Source of the DNA: Hymenobacter lapidiphilus
GTDB taxonomy: Bacteria > Bacteroidota > Bacteroidia > Cytophagales > Hymenobacteraceae
Assembly: GCF_013377885.1 (NCBI RefSeq)
Contig: NZ_JABKAU010000002.1
Span: 1 to 64,000, forward strand
Direction of reading: 5' to 3'
DNA: 64,000 nucleotides
The notes beneath the pieces were generated by a model that saw nothing but the letters and a program-made list of their open reading frames with translations, ran no database searches and was not told where the DNA came from. A program made the position numbers and the translations under genes. Below, one piece after another: positions 15,753 to 24,431 of the stretch. How positions within the stretch are numbered: position 1 is the first letter of the stretch; each line of letters starts with the position of its first letter.

Positions 15753-16676
15753 ATGGCCCAACCGCTCGATTTAGCCGCCGTCCGCTCCTTCACCAACCTC
15801 GAGTTTCTGGCCCGCCAGCTGGTTGAAGGCTTTATTACCGGCCTGCACCAGTCGCCTTACCACGGCTTCTCGGTCGAGTTTTCGGAGCACCGCCTGTACA
15901 ACCCCGGCGAAAGCACCCGCCACCTCGACTGGAAAGTGTTTGCCCGCACCGATAAGCTGTTTGTGAAGCGCTACGAGGAGGAAACCAACCTGCGCTGCCA
16001 CCTACTGCTCGATGTGAGCCCGAGCATGTACTACCCCGCTCCCGGCCACGACAAGCTGCACTTCGCGGTACTGTGTGCGGCGGCCATCACCACGCTACTA
16101 CAAAAGCAGCGCGATGCGGTGGGCCTCGTCACGTTTGCCGATACCGTGGAGCTGCAGACGCCAGTGCGCTCGACCAGCACCCACCGCCACACGCTGCTGC
16201 TCACGCTGCAACAGCTGCTGGAGCGCCCCGCCTCCCCCGGCCGGGCCCGCACCAACGTGGCGGGCGTCATCCATACCATCGCCCAGCAAATTCCGAAACG
16301 CTCGTTGGTGGTACTGTTTTCCGACATGCTGGGCCGCGCCCCCGACGAGCAGGACGAGATGCTGGCCGCCCTGCAGCACCTGCGCCACCAGCACCACGAG
16401 GTGCTGCTGTTCCATGTAATGGACCGCTCCACCGAGGCCGATTTCAGCTTCCAGGACCGTCCCTACCTGTTCGAGGACCTCGAAACCGGCCAGACCCTGA
16501 AGCTGCAGCCCAACCAGGTACGCGAGCAGTACCAAGCCGCCATGCGCCGCTACGAGCAGGAGCTGGCCCTTCGCTGTGGCCAGTACAAAATCGACTTCGT
16601 GCCGGTCGATGTCCGCGAGCCGTTCAACAAAGTGCTGTACGCCTACCTGATCAAGCGCGGCAAGGTTCGGGGGTAA
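15753..16676 (+). CDS. DUF58 domain protein (solitary)
   Basis: 307 residues. Visible: GFSVEFSEHRLYNPGESTRHLDWKVFART, the DUF58 signature, then a VWA-like domain with LLLDVSPSMYY (a MIDAS-like DxSxS), AITTLLQKQRDAVGLVTFA and LVVLFSDMLG. DUF58 proteins partner MoxR AAA+ ATPases in metal-binding or complex assembly. This one has no MoxR gene beside it and no membrane segment, unlike the second copy at 51577. Start at ATG 15753; longer readings pass through non-conserved sequence. Confidence 0.88.
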   Translation: MAQPLDLAAVRSFTNLEFLARQLVEGFITGLHQSPYHGFSVEFSEHRLYNPGESTRHLDWKVFARTDKLFVKRYEEETNLRCHLLLDVSPSMYYPAPGHDKLHFAVLCAAAITTLLQKQRDAVGLVTFADTVELQTPVRSTSTHRHTLLLTLQQLLERPASPGRARTNVAGVIHTIAQQIPKRSLVVLFSDMLGRAPDEQDEMLAALQHLRHQHHEVLLFHVMDRSTEADFSFQDRPYLFEDLETGQTLKLQPNQVREQYQAAMRRYEQELALRCGQYKIDFVPVDVREPFNKVLYAYLIKRGKVRG

Positions 16677-16742
16677 AGCCAGCCCCATCTATCATTCCCC
16701 CTTCCTAACAAGGTAGATTGGCCTGAAATGGTACATATTACA

Positions 16743-16776
16743 AAAGCCCTCCCAACCGTGTGGTCAGAAGGGCTTT
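16743..16776. terminator. Terminator hairpin after the DUF58 gene
   Basis: AAAGCCCT pairs with AGGGCTTT with a 17-nt loop, in the gap before the converging exported-protein gene. Confidence 0.65.
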
Positions 16777-16908
16777 CGAATACATACAATCTGCTGTTAC
16801 GCAATCATTCGACAAGCCAATAATAGCGGTCAAAACCGTTCACTAACCCGTCAGTAAGGACTAAGTCCAAGGAAAATCCCCGGATTGAGCAGAAAAGGAG
16901 GGCTGTTT

Positions 16909-18111
16909 TTAGTTTTTCTTGTTGGCATTGAAACGCTTGTGCTGATCCTGGGCCAACAAGTCAAGTTCCTTGGCGAGAATGTTATAGCGAGAAATGTCAA
17001 GCAACTTGAGCCGGGCCAGCAGGCGGTCCGTTTCGTCGAAGTTATTGAGCCATAAATTGGCCTCGGCAGCATTATAAAGCGTCGCAGCAGTTACCTTTTC
17101 GTCGATGCGGGCCTTTTTGTCTTTAGGATTCGATTCGGCCAGCGCCTTGGTCCATAGGGCTACAGCCTCATTGATCTGCAAGCTGGCTTCGGGAGTACGG
17201 GCAGGGTCGGCAAGTAGTTTGTAGCCTATCAGCGCCTTTTCATATGCCTGCGGGAATTCATCGTAATTTATTTTTTTGTCCGATACCACCCAGATAGATG
17301 AGTTGCGAGTGATAGACCGCTGCCCTAATGCACTATCCAAGTAATCGGTAGCGAGCTTCATGTTGGTTTTCATCGCGTTTTCGTCCAGCTGGCGCATATA
17401 AGCCCCCTGGTTATTGCGCCAAAACTTGTTGAGGCCTTCTTCGGTGGCAAATGCCTCCGTCTTACCAACAGTGTAAGTGTTGGTTGCTTCTATCATCTCG
17501 TCAAGCAATACTTTGCCGTCCTTCGTAGTCACTTTCACCGATACGGGCGACTTGTACGACACTTCATATGCGTGCTTTATCCCGTCGCCAGTAGAAGCCC
17601 CCCCAATGGCCAGGGACGTGCCTTTCACCTGGACCGGAGTAATAGGTCCTTGGGTGAAGCCATCCAGGCTTACAACGACACGCAAGTCCCCGTCGCTCTG
17701 AACGCGCTTCATGCCACTCAGGCTCACGTAAGTAGCTGCCAATGTAGGGGCATCATATACTTGGGCAGTGTAGTCGGCAGTCGGAATTACTGCCTCACCA
17801 GGCTTACGCTCATCGAGTAGCAAGCGGTTTATTGCCTTATCCTTCAACGACTGCGCTTTGTACTCCTGCTTGTCTTTTTCGGCCTTGGCCTTGGCTTCAG
17901 TAACTGCCGAAACGTGATTGGCCTGCTGCTGCTGTACCGATTCTACGTAGCGTAATAGTACTTCGGGGGTGTAGGAACTGGTACCGGCAGGCACTGGTAC
18001 TAATGGCAAACGCACATAATCGAAAGCTATTTTTTGAGCATCAATGCTCTGGGCATTGGCCGTAACGATGAAAAACAGGCTAACTCCTAAAAGTGGTAAA
18101 AAACGACGCAT
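16909..18111 (-). CDS. Exported protein, unknown (TPR-like C-terminus)
   Basis: 400 residues, not recognised. A signal peptide (MRRFLPLLGVSLFFIVTANA) is followed by a short domain starting IDAQKIAFDYVRLPLVPVP. A helical Lys/Gln-rich stretch (about residues 55-95) may be a coiled coil. The middle is beta-rich, and the last 120 residues are helical (EKALIGYKLLADPARTP, ATLYNAAEANLWLNNFDETDRLL), resembling tetratricopeptide repeats. Its codons are less GC-rich than its neighbours. Start at ATG 18111. Confidence 0.72.
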   Translation of the reverse strand: MRRFLPLLGVSLFFIVTANAQSIDAQKIAFDYVRLPLVPVPAGTSSYTPEVLLRYVESVQQQQANHVSAVTEAKAKAEKDKQEYKAQSLKDKAINRLLLDERKPGEAVIPTADYTAQVYDAPTLAATYVSLSGMKRVQSDGDLRVVVSLDGFTQGPITPVQVKGTSLAIGGASTGDGIKHAYEVSYKSPVSVKVTTKDGKVLLDEMIEATNTYTVGKTEAFATEEGLNKFWRNNQGAYMRQLDENAMKTNMKLATDYLDSALGQRSITRNSSIWVVSDKKINYDEFPQAYEKALIGYKLLADPARTPEASLQINEAVALWTKALAESNPKDKKARIDEKVTAATLYNAAEANLWLNNFDETDRLLARLKLLDISRYNILAKELDLLAQDQHKRFNANKKN

Positions 18112-18285
18112 ACGCGAACAATGAAAGTGAAACAAATATGAAAATTTAAACCAGGCTCTATCGGGGGCCGTAATTTACTACCTATTTGATTAACAGATGA
18201 CTTTCTGGTCAAAAAATTTGACCATATAGTTCTTGTACCAGCGACAAGCCCTAGCCTTTATCAAACTGGCAGTATGAGCTAAGTC

Positions 18286-18333
18286 CAAATACAAAAAAGC
18301 GCTGGCCGGCCGGCCAGCGCTTTTTTGTATTTG
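18286..18333. terminator. Perfect 48-bp palindrome after the desaturase gene
   Basis: Both halves match exactly over 24 bases with no spacer: CAAATACAAAAAAGCGCTGG runs to the axis GGCC|GGCC and back. The T-tract fits a rho-independent terminator for the minus-strand desaturase gene that ends 30 bp away. The absence of a loop is unusual. Confidence 0.8.
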
Positions 18334-18362
18334 AAGTGCTTCTGTATAAGGATAAGAAATAC

Positions 18363-19427
18363 TTAGCGCCGGCCCAGCTCGCGCAGGTGGGCTACGTGCG
18401 AGGCTACGGCGTAGCGCATCTTGGGATACTCGTTGTATTCCACGTTGAACTCCAGGCACATCTGGCGGATGATTTTGTTAAGCGCCGGGTAATGCACGTG
18501 GGAGATGTTGGGGAACAGATGGTGCTCGACCTGGAAGTTGAGCCCGCCTACCAGCCAGCTGATAAGCTTGCTGTCGGTGGCAAAGTTGGCGGTGGTACGA
18601 ATCTGGTGGATGGCCCACTCATCCTCGATTTTGCGGGTGGTTTCGTGGGGCACAACAAAGGAGGTGTGCTCGACGGTGTGCGCCAGCTGAAACACGATGC
18701 TGAGCGTGAAGCCAGCCACCGCCGCGAACAGCAGGAAGCCCACCAGCCAGCTCACAAAGCCAACTGTCCAGATAGGCAGAACCACGAACAGAATCAGGTG
18801 CAGCGCTTTAAAGCCCCAGAAAACACCCTCATCGGAAGCCGTCATTTTCTTGATATCGATGTCGCCGATTTTGCCTTTGAAATACTTCTGGTAATCCATG
18901 AAGAAAATCCAGGCGATGAACAGCAGGGCGTAAAAGAACCAGAAGTACAGGTGCTGGAAACGGTGCAGCAACCGGCGCGGCTGCTCGGGGCTCAGGCGCA
19001 GCCAGGGCTGGGCGTCGAGGTCGTCATCCACGCCTTCCACGTTGGTATACATGTGGTGAATGAGGTTGTGCTTGTTGTGCCACATGAAGGAGTTGCCGCC
19101 CAGCACGTTGAGCGTGAAAGACGCAAACTGGTTCATCCACTTGCGCCGGCTGAACGAGCCGTGGGCGCCGTCGTGCATGACGTTGAAGCCGATGGCCGCG
19201 CCCAGCAGGCCCAGCACAACGGCCTCGACCATGCCCAGCAGCGCCGGCGGCGTCCAGAATACGAGGTGCAGGTAGACGCCAACGAAAGCGCCGGTGAGTA
19301 GCAGAGCCTTGAAAAACAGAGCTTTGCCGCCGGTGGTACTCTTGCCGGCATCGGCAAAGTAAGCGGCCGTACGCCGCTTCAGCTCCTGATGAAAGGAGCG
19401 GGAAGCCGCAAATTTGGGGGCATGCAT
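18363..19427 (-). CDS. Membrane fatty acid desaturase / acyl-CoA desaturase
   Basis: 354 residues. An integral-membrane di-iron desaturase of the front-end/linoleoyl type. Histidine boxes: HDGAHG (box 1), HNLIHH (box 2) and FQVEHHLFPNISHVHY (box 3, QxxHH form). Four to six membrane segments flank them. It should introduce a double bond into fatty acyl chains for membrane fluidity; no cytochrome b5 domain is visible, so a separate electron donor is needed. Start ATG 19427 (MHAPKFAASR) is chosen; a longer frame runs into the leader. Confidence 0.92.
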   Translation of the reverse strand: MHAPKFAASRSFHQELKRRTAAYFADAGKSTTGGKALFFKALLLTGAFVGVYLHLVFWTPPALLGMVEAVVLGLLGAAIGFNVMHDGAHGSFSRRKWMNQFASFTLNVLGGNSFMWHNKHNLIHHMYTNVEGVDDDLDAQPWLRLSPEQPRRLLHRFQHLYFWFFYALLFIAWIFFMDYQKYFKGKIGDIDIKKMTASDEGVFWGFKALHLILFVVLPIWTVGFVSWLVGFLLFAAVAGFTLSIVFQLAHTVEHTSFVVPHETTRKIEDEWAIHQIRTTANFATDSKLISWLVGGLNFQVEHHLFPNISHVHYPALNKIIRQMCLEFNVEYNEYPKMRYAVASHVAHLRELGRR

Positions 19428-19538
19428 GGGGTGGGGTACTAAAGAGAAAACGAGGGACTTGCCTATTGCCCGGCCAGTTGGCGTGGCGCAGATAGGATCG
19501 GGTTGGGTGGTGCCACAACTGGGGCTACAACCTGTATA

Positions 19539-19546
19539 CAAAGATA
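19539..19546 (-). promoter_or_regulatory. TAnnTTTG -7 box for desaturase
   Basis: TATCTTTG on the minus strand about 112 nt before ATG 19427, so the desaturase mRNA would have a leader of about 105 nt. That is long for this window and leaves room for post-transcriptional control. Confidence 0.5.
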
Positions 19547-19672
19547 CAGCCAACCGGCAGCCTTGTTCTGGTTCCTGCCACAAAGCCCGGTATTTTACAC
19601 AACGCCCGATTTCGGATCAGGTACAACGATTCGCTTCTCTCCTCAACTGGAAAGGAAATCAAAATGTAGCTA

Positions 19673-19779
19673 CGAAGACCGGTGTAGGGGCGGGGCTTGT
19701 CCCCGCCCGCCGTGAATGATTCAACCCGGACCGTTCGACGGCGGGCGGGGACAAGCCCCGCCCCTACATCGTTCTTCGC
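19673..19779. repeat. Family B GC-rich palindromic repeat, copy 2
   Basis: CGAAGACCGGTGTAGGGGCG and its imperfect reverse complement enclose GGGCTTGTCCCCGCCCGCC arms and a loop of about 30 bp. Its outer ends differ from copies 1 and 3 but again pair with each other. Confidence 0.9.
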
Positions 19780-19885
19780 AGCTTGGGATACCTCCAATGA
19801 GACACCGGTTCATTAACACTTAGAGCACTTATCAAGTCACTGTACGGTCTGTAGAGATGCGACCCAGGCTCCTATAGGAACGTAA

Positions 19886-19960
19886 AAATCCGCGGCACTC
19901 CGAACTAGGCTCATCCGGCGTAGGGGCCGGGTTTTGCTTGGTTCGGAGTGCCGCGGAATT
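19886..19960. terminator. Long hairpin downstream of lipoprotein gene
   Basis: AATCCGCGGCACTCCGAAC pairs with GTTCGGAGTGCCGCGGAATT around a loop of about 35 bp. It lies 26 bp beyond the stop of the minus-strand lipoprotein gene, so it may terminate it; it could also be another dispersed palindrome seen here once. Confidence 0.6.
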
Positions 19961-19985
19961 GCAGGCAGCTTACCGGAAATTACGT

Positions 19986-21275
19986 CTAGCGGGTGGCCAG
20001 GGCGGGGTTGCTGCCTACCGGCAGGCCCGGCTTTAGCAGGCCATCCATGGCCGAAAACGGCACGAACACGCTGATTTGCCCATACACGTACGCGGCAATT
20101 TCGTAGGGCAAGTACACAAAAACCGCCCCGCCACTGGTCAGGTACACGTTGCGCGTAACAGGCAGCGTTTTCACCAGCAGCGTTTTTGACAGTGGAGCAG
20201 CGGCATCTACGCCCAGGGTGGGGCGCACGTACTGGCCCAGCAGTTTCTCCAGCTTGGGCTTGGCACTGGCCAGGAAGATATCATCGTAGCGCAGCGACTT
20301 GCCGGTTCGGGTATCGAAGCTTTGCACGTAGGTGCCGTAGAGGCCATGCGCGCCACCCGAATAGTCGTAGCCGAAGAAGCCCGTGCTTAGCAGGTCGCCT
20401 TCGTTCCAGAGCACATAAGTGTTCACTTCCTGCTCGTAGGCCAGGCTTTCAGACGGGCGGTACTCTCCGCTTTTGTCTTTGGCGGCGGCGGCCAGCAGCG
20501 GGCCAGCATCGGCACGGTAATCCTTCGTAAAGGCGCGCAGCTGCTCGCGCCAGATGGAGTCGAGGGCCGGGACGGGCGCCGTATCGACGGTGTCGCCGTG
20601 CAGGCCGCGGCCGATGTTGGCGGCCAGCACCTCCTGGTTGGGGGCCATGAAGGGCACCAGGGCATGCATCACCCGACGGCCGCTGATGCTGTCTTCCGGA
20701 TGGTCGGGGCGCGGCACTACATCGGCCACAAAATTGCGGGCTGCAAAGCGCACGCCGGTGCCCGGCCGCAGCCGCCGCAACCGCGTAGGCTGGCCGTTGT
20801 AGGTGCCCGTAAGTTGGTTGGCATCTTCTTTCAGAAGCCACTGAGGAGCTATTTCCAAAGGCTCGTCCTCGTCGTCGGCATCACCGCTGGCGACGGCCGC
20901 AGCCAGCCCTTTGCTCAGGTCGCGCAGGTTGAGGCTGTCGCCCTTGCTGCCGGTGTCGCCGCCCAACTCATACGGCCGGCCGGAGGCATCGGCATAGAAC
21001 CCCACGATGCGCGCCATCCTGATGTTGCCGGATTCGGCGCTCAGGCGCTGCAGGTGCAGGGTTACGCTGTCGGTGGTGCCGGGCAGCAGGCCACGGTACT
21101 GCCGGTACCAGGAGCCGGCATCGTCGGTGGGCTCAGGTAAAACGGCAGTATCGGTAGCCGCCCCCGATTGCTCGGTACCGGAGTTACAGGCGCTCAGCAG
21201 CAACAGGCCGAGGGCCAGCGGAGCAGGCAGCTGCCGGAGCAGCGAAGCGGGGCGGAAGCGGGAGAGTAGGTTCAT
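19986..21275 (-). CDS. Lipoprotein with DUF4163/DUF3298 (RsiV-like) domain
   Basis: 429 residues. A lipoprotein signal (LPAPLALGLLLLSAC, Cys about 30 residues in) is followed by a low-complexity linker, a beta-rich N-terminal domain (RLSAESGNIRMARIVGFYAD) and a C-terminal DUF3298 domain with YDYSGGAHGLYGTYVQSFDTRTGK and DIFLASAKPKLEKLL. DUF3298 (PdaC/RsiV) domains bind envelope ligands in Firmicutes; the ligand here is unknown. Start at ATG 21275; longer readings run past a -7-like TTTCTTTG box. Divergent from the hydrolase gene. Confidence 0.85.
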   Translation of the reverse strand: MNLLSRFRPASLLRQLPAPLALGLLLLSACNSGTEQSGAATDTAVLPEPTDDAGSWYRQYRGLLPGTTDSVTLHLQRLSAESGNIRMARIVGFYADASGRPYELGGDTGSKGDSLNLRDLSKGLAAAVASGDADDEDEPLEIAPQWLLKEDANQLTGTYNGQPTRLRRLRPGTGVRFAARNFVADVVPRPDHPEDSISGRRVMHALVPFMAPNQEVLAANIGRGLHGDTVDTAPVPALDSIWREQLRAFTKDYRADAGPLLAAAAKDKSGEYRPSESLAYEQEVNTYVLWNEGDLLSTGFFGYDYSGGAHGLYGTYVQSFDTRTGKSLRYDDIFLASAKPKLEKLLGQYVRPTLGVDAAAPLSKTLLVKTLPVTRNVYLTSGGAVFVYLPYEIAAYVYGQISVFVPFSAMDGLLKPGLPVGSNPALATR

Positions 21276-21424
21276 AGCCCCCAAAGAAAGCATATAGACG
21301 GCACTCATCCGGCGGCGTGTATTTTCTTGGCTTTGTTTCATCGGTCCGGCTGCCCCCTGCGTATGTACGAACACGAATCTGGCTGAAATTCTCGGCCTCT
21401 TTTTCCCTCTCCATATACTTTCCT

Positions 21425-22291
21425 ATGAATCATATCATTGCGGGTCAGGATACCCACGGAAACGACATTAACCTCGACTACATCGACCATGGCGACGGCA
21501 AGCCCGTAGTGCTCATTCATGGCTGGCCGGCCACATACAAAATGTGGGAGTACCAGCTCACGGCTCTGGTCGAGCATGGCTTCCGGGTGGTGGCCTACAC
21601 GCGCCGCGGCTTCGGCAACTCTAGCAAACCGTTCGAGGGCCACGACTACGATACCTACGCCGACGACCTGAAGGCCGTGCTCGACCAGCTCGACCTGCAG
21701 GATGTGACGCTGGTAGGCTTTTCGATGGGCGGTGGCGAAGTAGCCCGCTACATGAGCCGCCACAGCGGAGCCCGCGTCAGCCGGGTGGCTTTCATATCAG
21801 CCGTTACGCCCTTCCTGCTCAAAACTGCCGATAACCCCGAAGGCGTAGACCGTCAGGTGTTCGATGAAATGATAGAGGGGGTTAAAAAGGACCGCTTCGA
21901 TTTCCTGCAGGGCTTCGGCAAGAAGTTTTATGGCGTAGGGATGCTTAGCAACCCTGTAAGCGAAGCCGCCCTCGACTGGACTCAGCGCATGTGCGAAGTT
22001 GCCGATCCACGGGCTACGTTGCTAAGCGCGCGGGCGTGGTCGGAAACTGATTTTCGCCAGGATCTGGCCGCTATTGAGGTACCCACGCTGGTCATCCATG
22101 GCGGCGACGATGCGCTGGTACCAGCTAAGGTGAGTGGTGAGCGGATGACTCATTTTGTACCGCACGCCGAGTTTATTGAGTACGCCGGGGCCCCACACGG
22201 GCTATTTATACCCGAAAAGGAACGCTTCAATCGTGACCTGATAACCTTTGTACACGGCGGCGACGTGCAGAAAACGGCCGATAGGTATTAA
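21425..22291 (+). CDS. Alpha/beta hydrolase (non-haem peroxidase-like)
   Basis: 288 residues. Visible: PVVLIHGWPATYKMWEYQL (oxyanion-hole HGWP), VVAYTRRGFGNSSKP, the nucleophile elbow LVGFSMGGGEVARY (Ser in GFSMGG), the acid LVIHGGDDALVP and the histidine in YAGAPHGLFIPEKERFN. This arrangement is that of bacterial cofactor-free chloroperoxidases/esterases. The real substrate is unknown; peroxidase activity may be incidental. Start at ATG 21425. A terminator shared with the opposite gene follows. Confidence 0.92.
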   Translation: MNHIIAGQDTHGNDINLDYIDHGDGKPVVLIHGWPATYKMWEYQLTALVEHGFRVVAYTRRGFGNSSKPFEGHDYDTYADDLKAVLDQLDLQDVTLVGFSMGGGEVARYMSRHSGARVSRVAFISAVTPFLLKTADNPEGVDRQVFDEMIEGVKKDRFDFLQGFGKKFYGVGMLSNPVSEAALDWTQRMCEVADPRATLLSARAWSETDFRQDLAAIEVPTLVIHGGDDALVPAKVSGERMTHFVPHAEFIEYAGAPHGLFIPEKERFNRDLITFVHGGDVQKTADRY

Positions 22292-22301
22292 GTGGAATAA
22301 G

Positions 22302-22363
22302 TATCTACATAATAATGCCCCAGCAGAGTATATATAGCTCCGCTGGGGCATTACTATGTAGAT
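22302..22363. terminator. Bidirectional terminator, 24-bp stem
   Basis: ATCTACATAATAATGCCCCA and TGGGGCATTACTATGTAGAT pair with one mismatch and extend further inward, between converging genes. Confidence 0.8.
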
Positions 22364-22388
22364 GCAACTGAAATCCTCTTGTACTGAA

Positions 22389-22769
22389 CTACTGCTTTTC
22401 GAACGTGAGCGTAAGGAATCCTCGCATTATGTTTTCCACATCCAGTACGTAAGCATATTTGCCAGGCTGTAACGGCAATTCACCTACATAATCAATCGGC
22501 TGGAAAACGAACTCCTGACCATCGATCAATACCTTCACATAAGCATATCTGTAAGCAGTTGTGTAGGCAGCATAGGAAGTTTCTTTCCCAGTGCCCAAAG
22601 CACCGTAGTTATTCTCGTCGTCGGGTGCCCTCACCTGAACGCTTTGAAATTGGTAGCTACTGGCATTTTTCACACGAATAAAAACTTCGCCAGCGGCCGG
22701 TTCTTTTTTGCAGGAGACATGCAACAGACTTCCTAAACACAAAAGCAAAAGTAGAACTAGCTGTTTCAT
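22389..22769 (-). CDS. Small putative lipoprotein, unknown
   Basis: 126 residues. Lipoprotein signal MKQLVLLLLLCLGSLLHVSC with Cys 20. The mature part is beta-rich: EVFIRVKNASSYQFQSVQV, YAYVKVLIDGQEFVFQPIDYVGE, LQPGKYAYVLDV. The pattern of short strands resembles small immunoglobulin- or transthyretin-like surface domains; I do not name a family. AT-richer than the neighbours. Start at ATG 22769 rather than three codons upstream. Confidence 0.68.
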   Translation of the reverse strand: MKQLVLLLLLCLGSLLHVSCKKEPAAGEVFIRVKNASSYQFQSVQVRAPDDENNYGALGTGKETSYAAYTTAYRYAYVKVLIDGQEFVFQPIDYVGELPLQPGKYAYVLDVENIMRGFLTLTFEKQ

Positions 22770-22867
22770 TGTGGGCAATGAATAATGGTTTTACCCGTAG
22801 AGGAGCACATGCAATGCCCCAACGTTGCATTGGCCAATAGTATAAAAGGGCGGGGCTTACAACGAAT

Positions 22868-22904
22868 AATAAACCCGGCAGCCTCGCGGCTGGCCGGGTT
22901 TATT
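22868..22904. terminator. Terminator at the 3' end of the HNH gene
   Basis: AATAAACCCGGC and GCCGGGTTTATT form a stem; one arm overlaps the HNH stop codon. Confidence 0.75.
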
Positions 22905-23394
22905 GCAGGTACGGATGCCAGTTTTGGTCGAGGGTACCGGCGCTGAGCTTGAGGAAGCCGGTGAGGGTAGGCTTTTTGGGCTGCTGCCGGATGGTAAGGC
23001 CCGCTTCCTGGGGGGTGTGGTGGCCCTTGGCATGGTTGCAGCGCGAACAGGCCGTGAGCAGATTGCTCCAGCTGGAGTCGCCGCCCCTGCTTCGGGGTAT
23101 TACGTGGTCGAGGGTCAGGTTTTTGGTAGAGCCGCAGTACTGGCACTCGAAATTATCGCGCTTCATTACGTTGTGGCGGCTTAAGGCAATGCCTTTGTAG
23201 GGCACGCGCACATAGCGCTGCAGCCGGATGATGCTGGGCTTGGGGTACGCACGGCTCACGGTACGCAGCACGCCATGCTCCGACTTAGCGATAAGCTCAG
23301 CCTTTTCAAGATAAAGCAGCACGAAAGCTTTCTGGACGCTACACAGCGTAATGGCCGTGTAGTCGCCGTTTAATACAAGCACCTTATGGTCCAT
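22900..23394 (-). CDS. HNH endonuclease
   Basis: 164 residues. A compact HNH nuclease with zinc cysteines: FECQYCGSTKNLTLDHVIPRS (H of DHV is the catalytic general base), RGGDSSWSNLLTACSRCNH (N and CxxC). The first 75 residues form an N-terminal strand/helix domain (KVLVLNGDYTAITLCSVQKAFVLLYLEKAEL) typical of the chromosomal HNH proteins found in most Bacteroidota and Cyanobacteria. Not linked here to restriction, phage or toxin genes; its role is unknown. Confidence 0.92.
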   Translation of the reverse strand: MDHKVLVLNGDYTAITLCSVQKAFVLLYLEKAELIAKSEHGVLRTVSRAYPKPSIIRLQRYVRVPYKGIALSRHNVMKRDNFECQYCGSTKNLTLDHVIPRSRGGDSSWSNLLTACSRCNHAKGHHTPQEAGLTIRQQPKKPTLTGFLKLSAGTLDQNWHPYLQ

Positions 23395-23497
23395 ACAGCG
23401 CGAAGAAAAAGAACCTACCCTGGCTGAAAGCTAGAGGATTCTAAGCGCATTAACAATAGGAAACCTGTTCTGGTTGCGGGTAAACGGGTGGAACTAT

Positions 23498-23590
23498 CAT
23501 TCAGAGCAAAGCGAAGAATCTCGCAAGCAATGGCAACTTCCTTTGGCAGGAATACTATTGCTCGCGAGATTCTTCGCTCCGCTCTGAATG
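23498..23590. repeat. Family C palindromic repeat, copy 1
   Basis: CATTCAGAGCAAAGCGAAGA and its near reverse complement, reaching AATCTCGC/GCGAGATT, with a loop of about 40 bp. Two bases differ between the arms (AA against GG). It lies between the HNH and NlpC/P60 genes. Confidence 0.88.
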
Positions 23591-23618
23591 ACCGCCATTA
23601 CACCGTTCTTTGTCCCTC

Positions 23619-24422
23619 TTACTCGCTCAAAATGCGCTTAATCAGGCGCAGCTTGTGGCTGTAGCGCTGCTGGTCGCGGCGGAAGATACCGTTGTGGTCG
23701 AGCGGGTCGATACGGACTTCGCCGCTGGCGTGCAATATCTGCTGGTCGTCGAGCAGCAGCCCCACGTGTACGATGCGGCCCTCGGCGTTGTCGAAAAACG
23801 CCAAGTCGCCGGGGCGGGTCTGGGCCACGAAGTGTACCGGCTGACCGGCTTCAATCTGCTGGTGGGCATCGCGCGGGAGTTGTACCCCAACCAAGCCGTA
23901 GAGTTGCTGTACGAGGCCCGAGCAGTCGATACCGAACAGGGTTTTGCCGCCCCATAAGTAGGGTGCTTTCAGATACTGCAGGGCCATTTTCTGCAGCAGC
24001 TTCAGGCGCACATCGGCGGGGCCCTGGGGGCCGTGGCCGTTGCGCGGGTTGGTGGCCGAGCCGTTGTAGAAGTAAGGCTGGTCGCCGAGGTGCAGCGTCA
24101 TGCCATCAAAAAACGGCAGGCGGGTGCCCAGCGTAACGGGCATTTTGGTGCTGTCGTCGCTCACCATCTGCACCACATCGAGGGTGCGGGGGTGGTCTTC
24201 GGCCTGCCAGCGCCGGAAGTAGTCGGCCGACACGGGGCGGTGCTGCTTGGCGTCCATCCAGCCCACGTACTGATCGGCGGCCAGGCGCACCTGCAGCCAG
24301 TTGCCCTGCACGAGCAGCACCGAGTAGCACTCGCCGAAAATGAGTTGGGTAACAATTTCGGCCTTATCGGTGGCCTCGGCCCGCACCGGCACGGCGCTCA
24401 GGGTGCAAATTCCGTGTTCCAC
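23619..24422 (-). CDS. NlpC/P60 (C40) peptidase with SH3 domains
   Basis: 267 residues. Cell-wall peptidase likely to cleave D-Glu-meso-DAP bonds, related to YkfC. Two N-terminal SH3-like regions (VPVRAEATDKAEIVTQLIFGE; WLQVRLAADQYVGWMD), then the C40 domain with Cys in GIDCSGLVQQLYG, His in GRIVHVGLLLDD, and the third residue His in LHASGEVRID. No signal peptide is visible, so it may act on recycled muropeptides in the cytoplasm. The start is GTG 24422, 9 bp after the smpB stop. Confidence 0.9.
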   Translation of the reverse strand: MEHGICTLSAVPVRAEATDKAEIVTQLIFGECYSVLLVQGNWLQVRLAADQYVGWMDAKQHRPVSADYFRRWQAEDHPRTLDVVQMVSDDSTKMPVTLGTRLPFFDGMTLHLGDQPYFYNGSATNPRNGHGPQGPADVRLKLLQKMALQYLKAPYLWGGKTLFGIDCSGLVQQLYGLVGVQLPRDAHQQIEAGQPVHFVAQTRPGDLAFFDNAEGRIVHVGLLLDDQQILHASGEVRIDPLDHNGIFRRDQQRYSHKLRLIKRILSE

Positions 24423-24431
24423 AATGGTTTA

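Larger units (their letters stand above)
19428..19985. other. Intergenic region, 558 bp
   Basis: It holds the desaturase leader and promoter (TATCTTTG, 19539-19546 minus), a family B palindrome (19673-19779) and a large hairpin (19886-19960) next to the lipoprotein gene's 3' end. No ORF in it looks real. The stretch 19780-19885 has no feature I can name. Confidence 0.6.

Noticed and set aside
18336..19301. Open frame opposite the desaturase starting at 18336.
   Set aside because: Fully overlaps the conserved histidine-box gene and has no recognisable motif.
22900..23394. HNH protein as part of a defence or toxin system.
   Set aside because: It is the standalone chromosomal type, with no methylase, immunity or secretion gene nearby.
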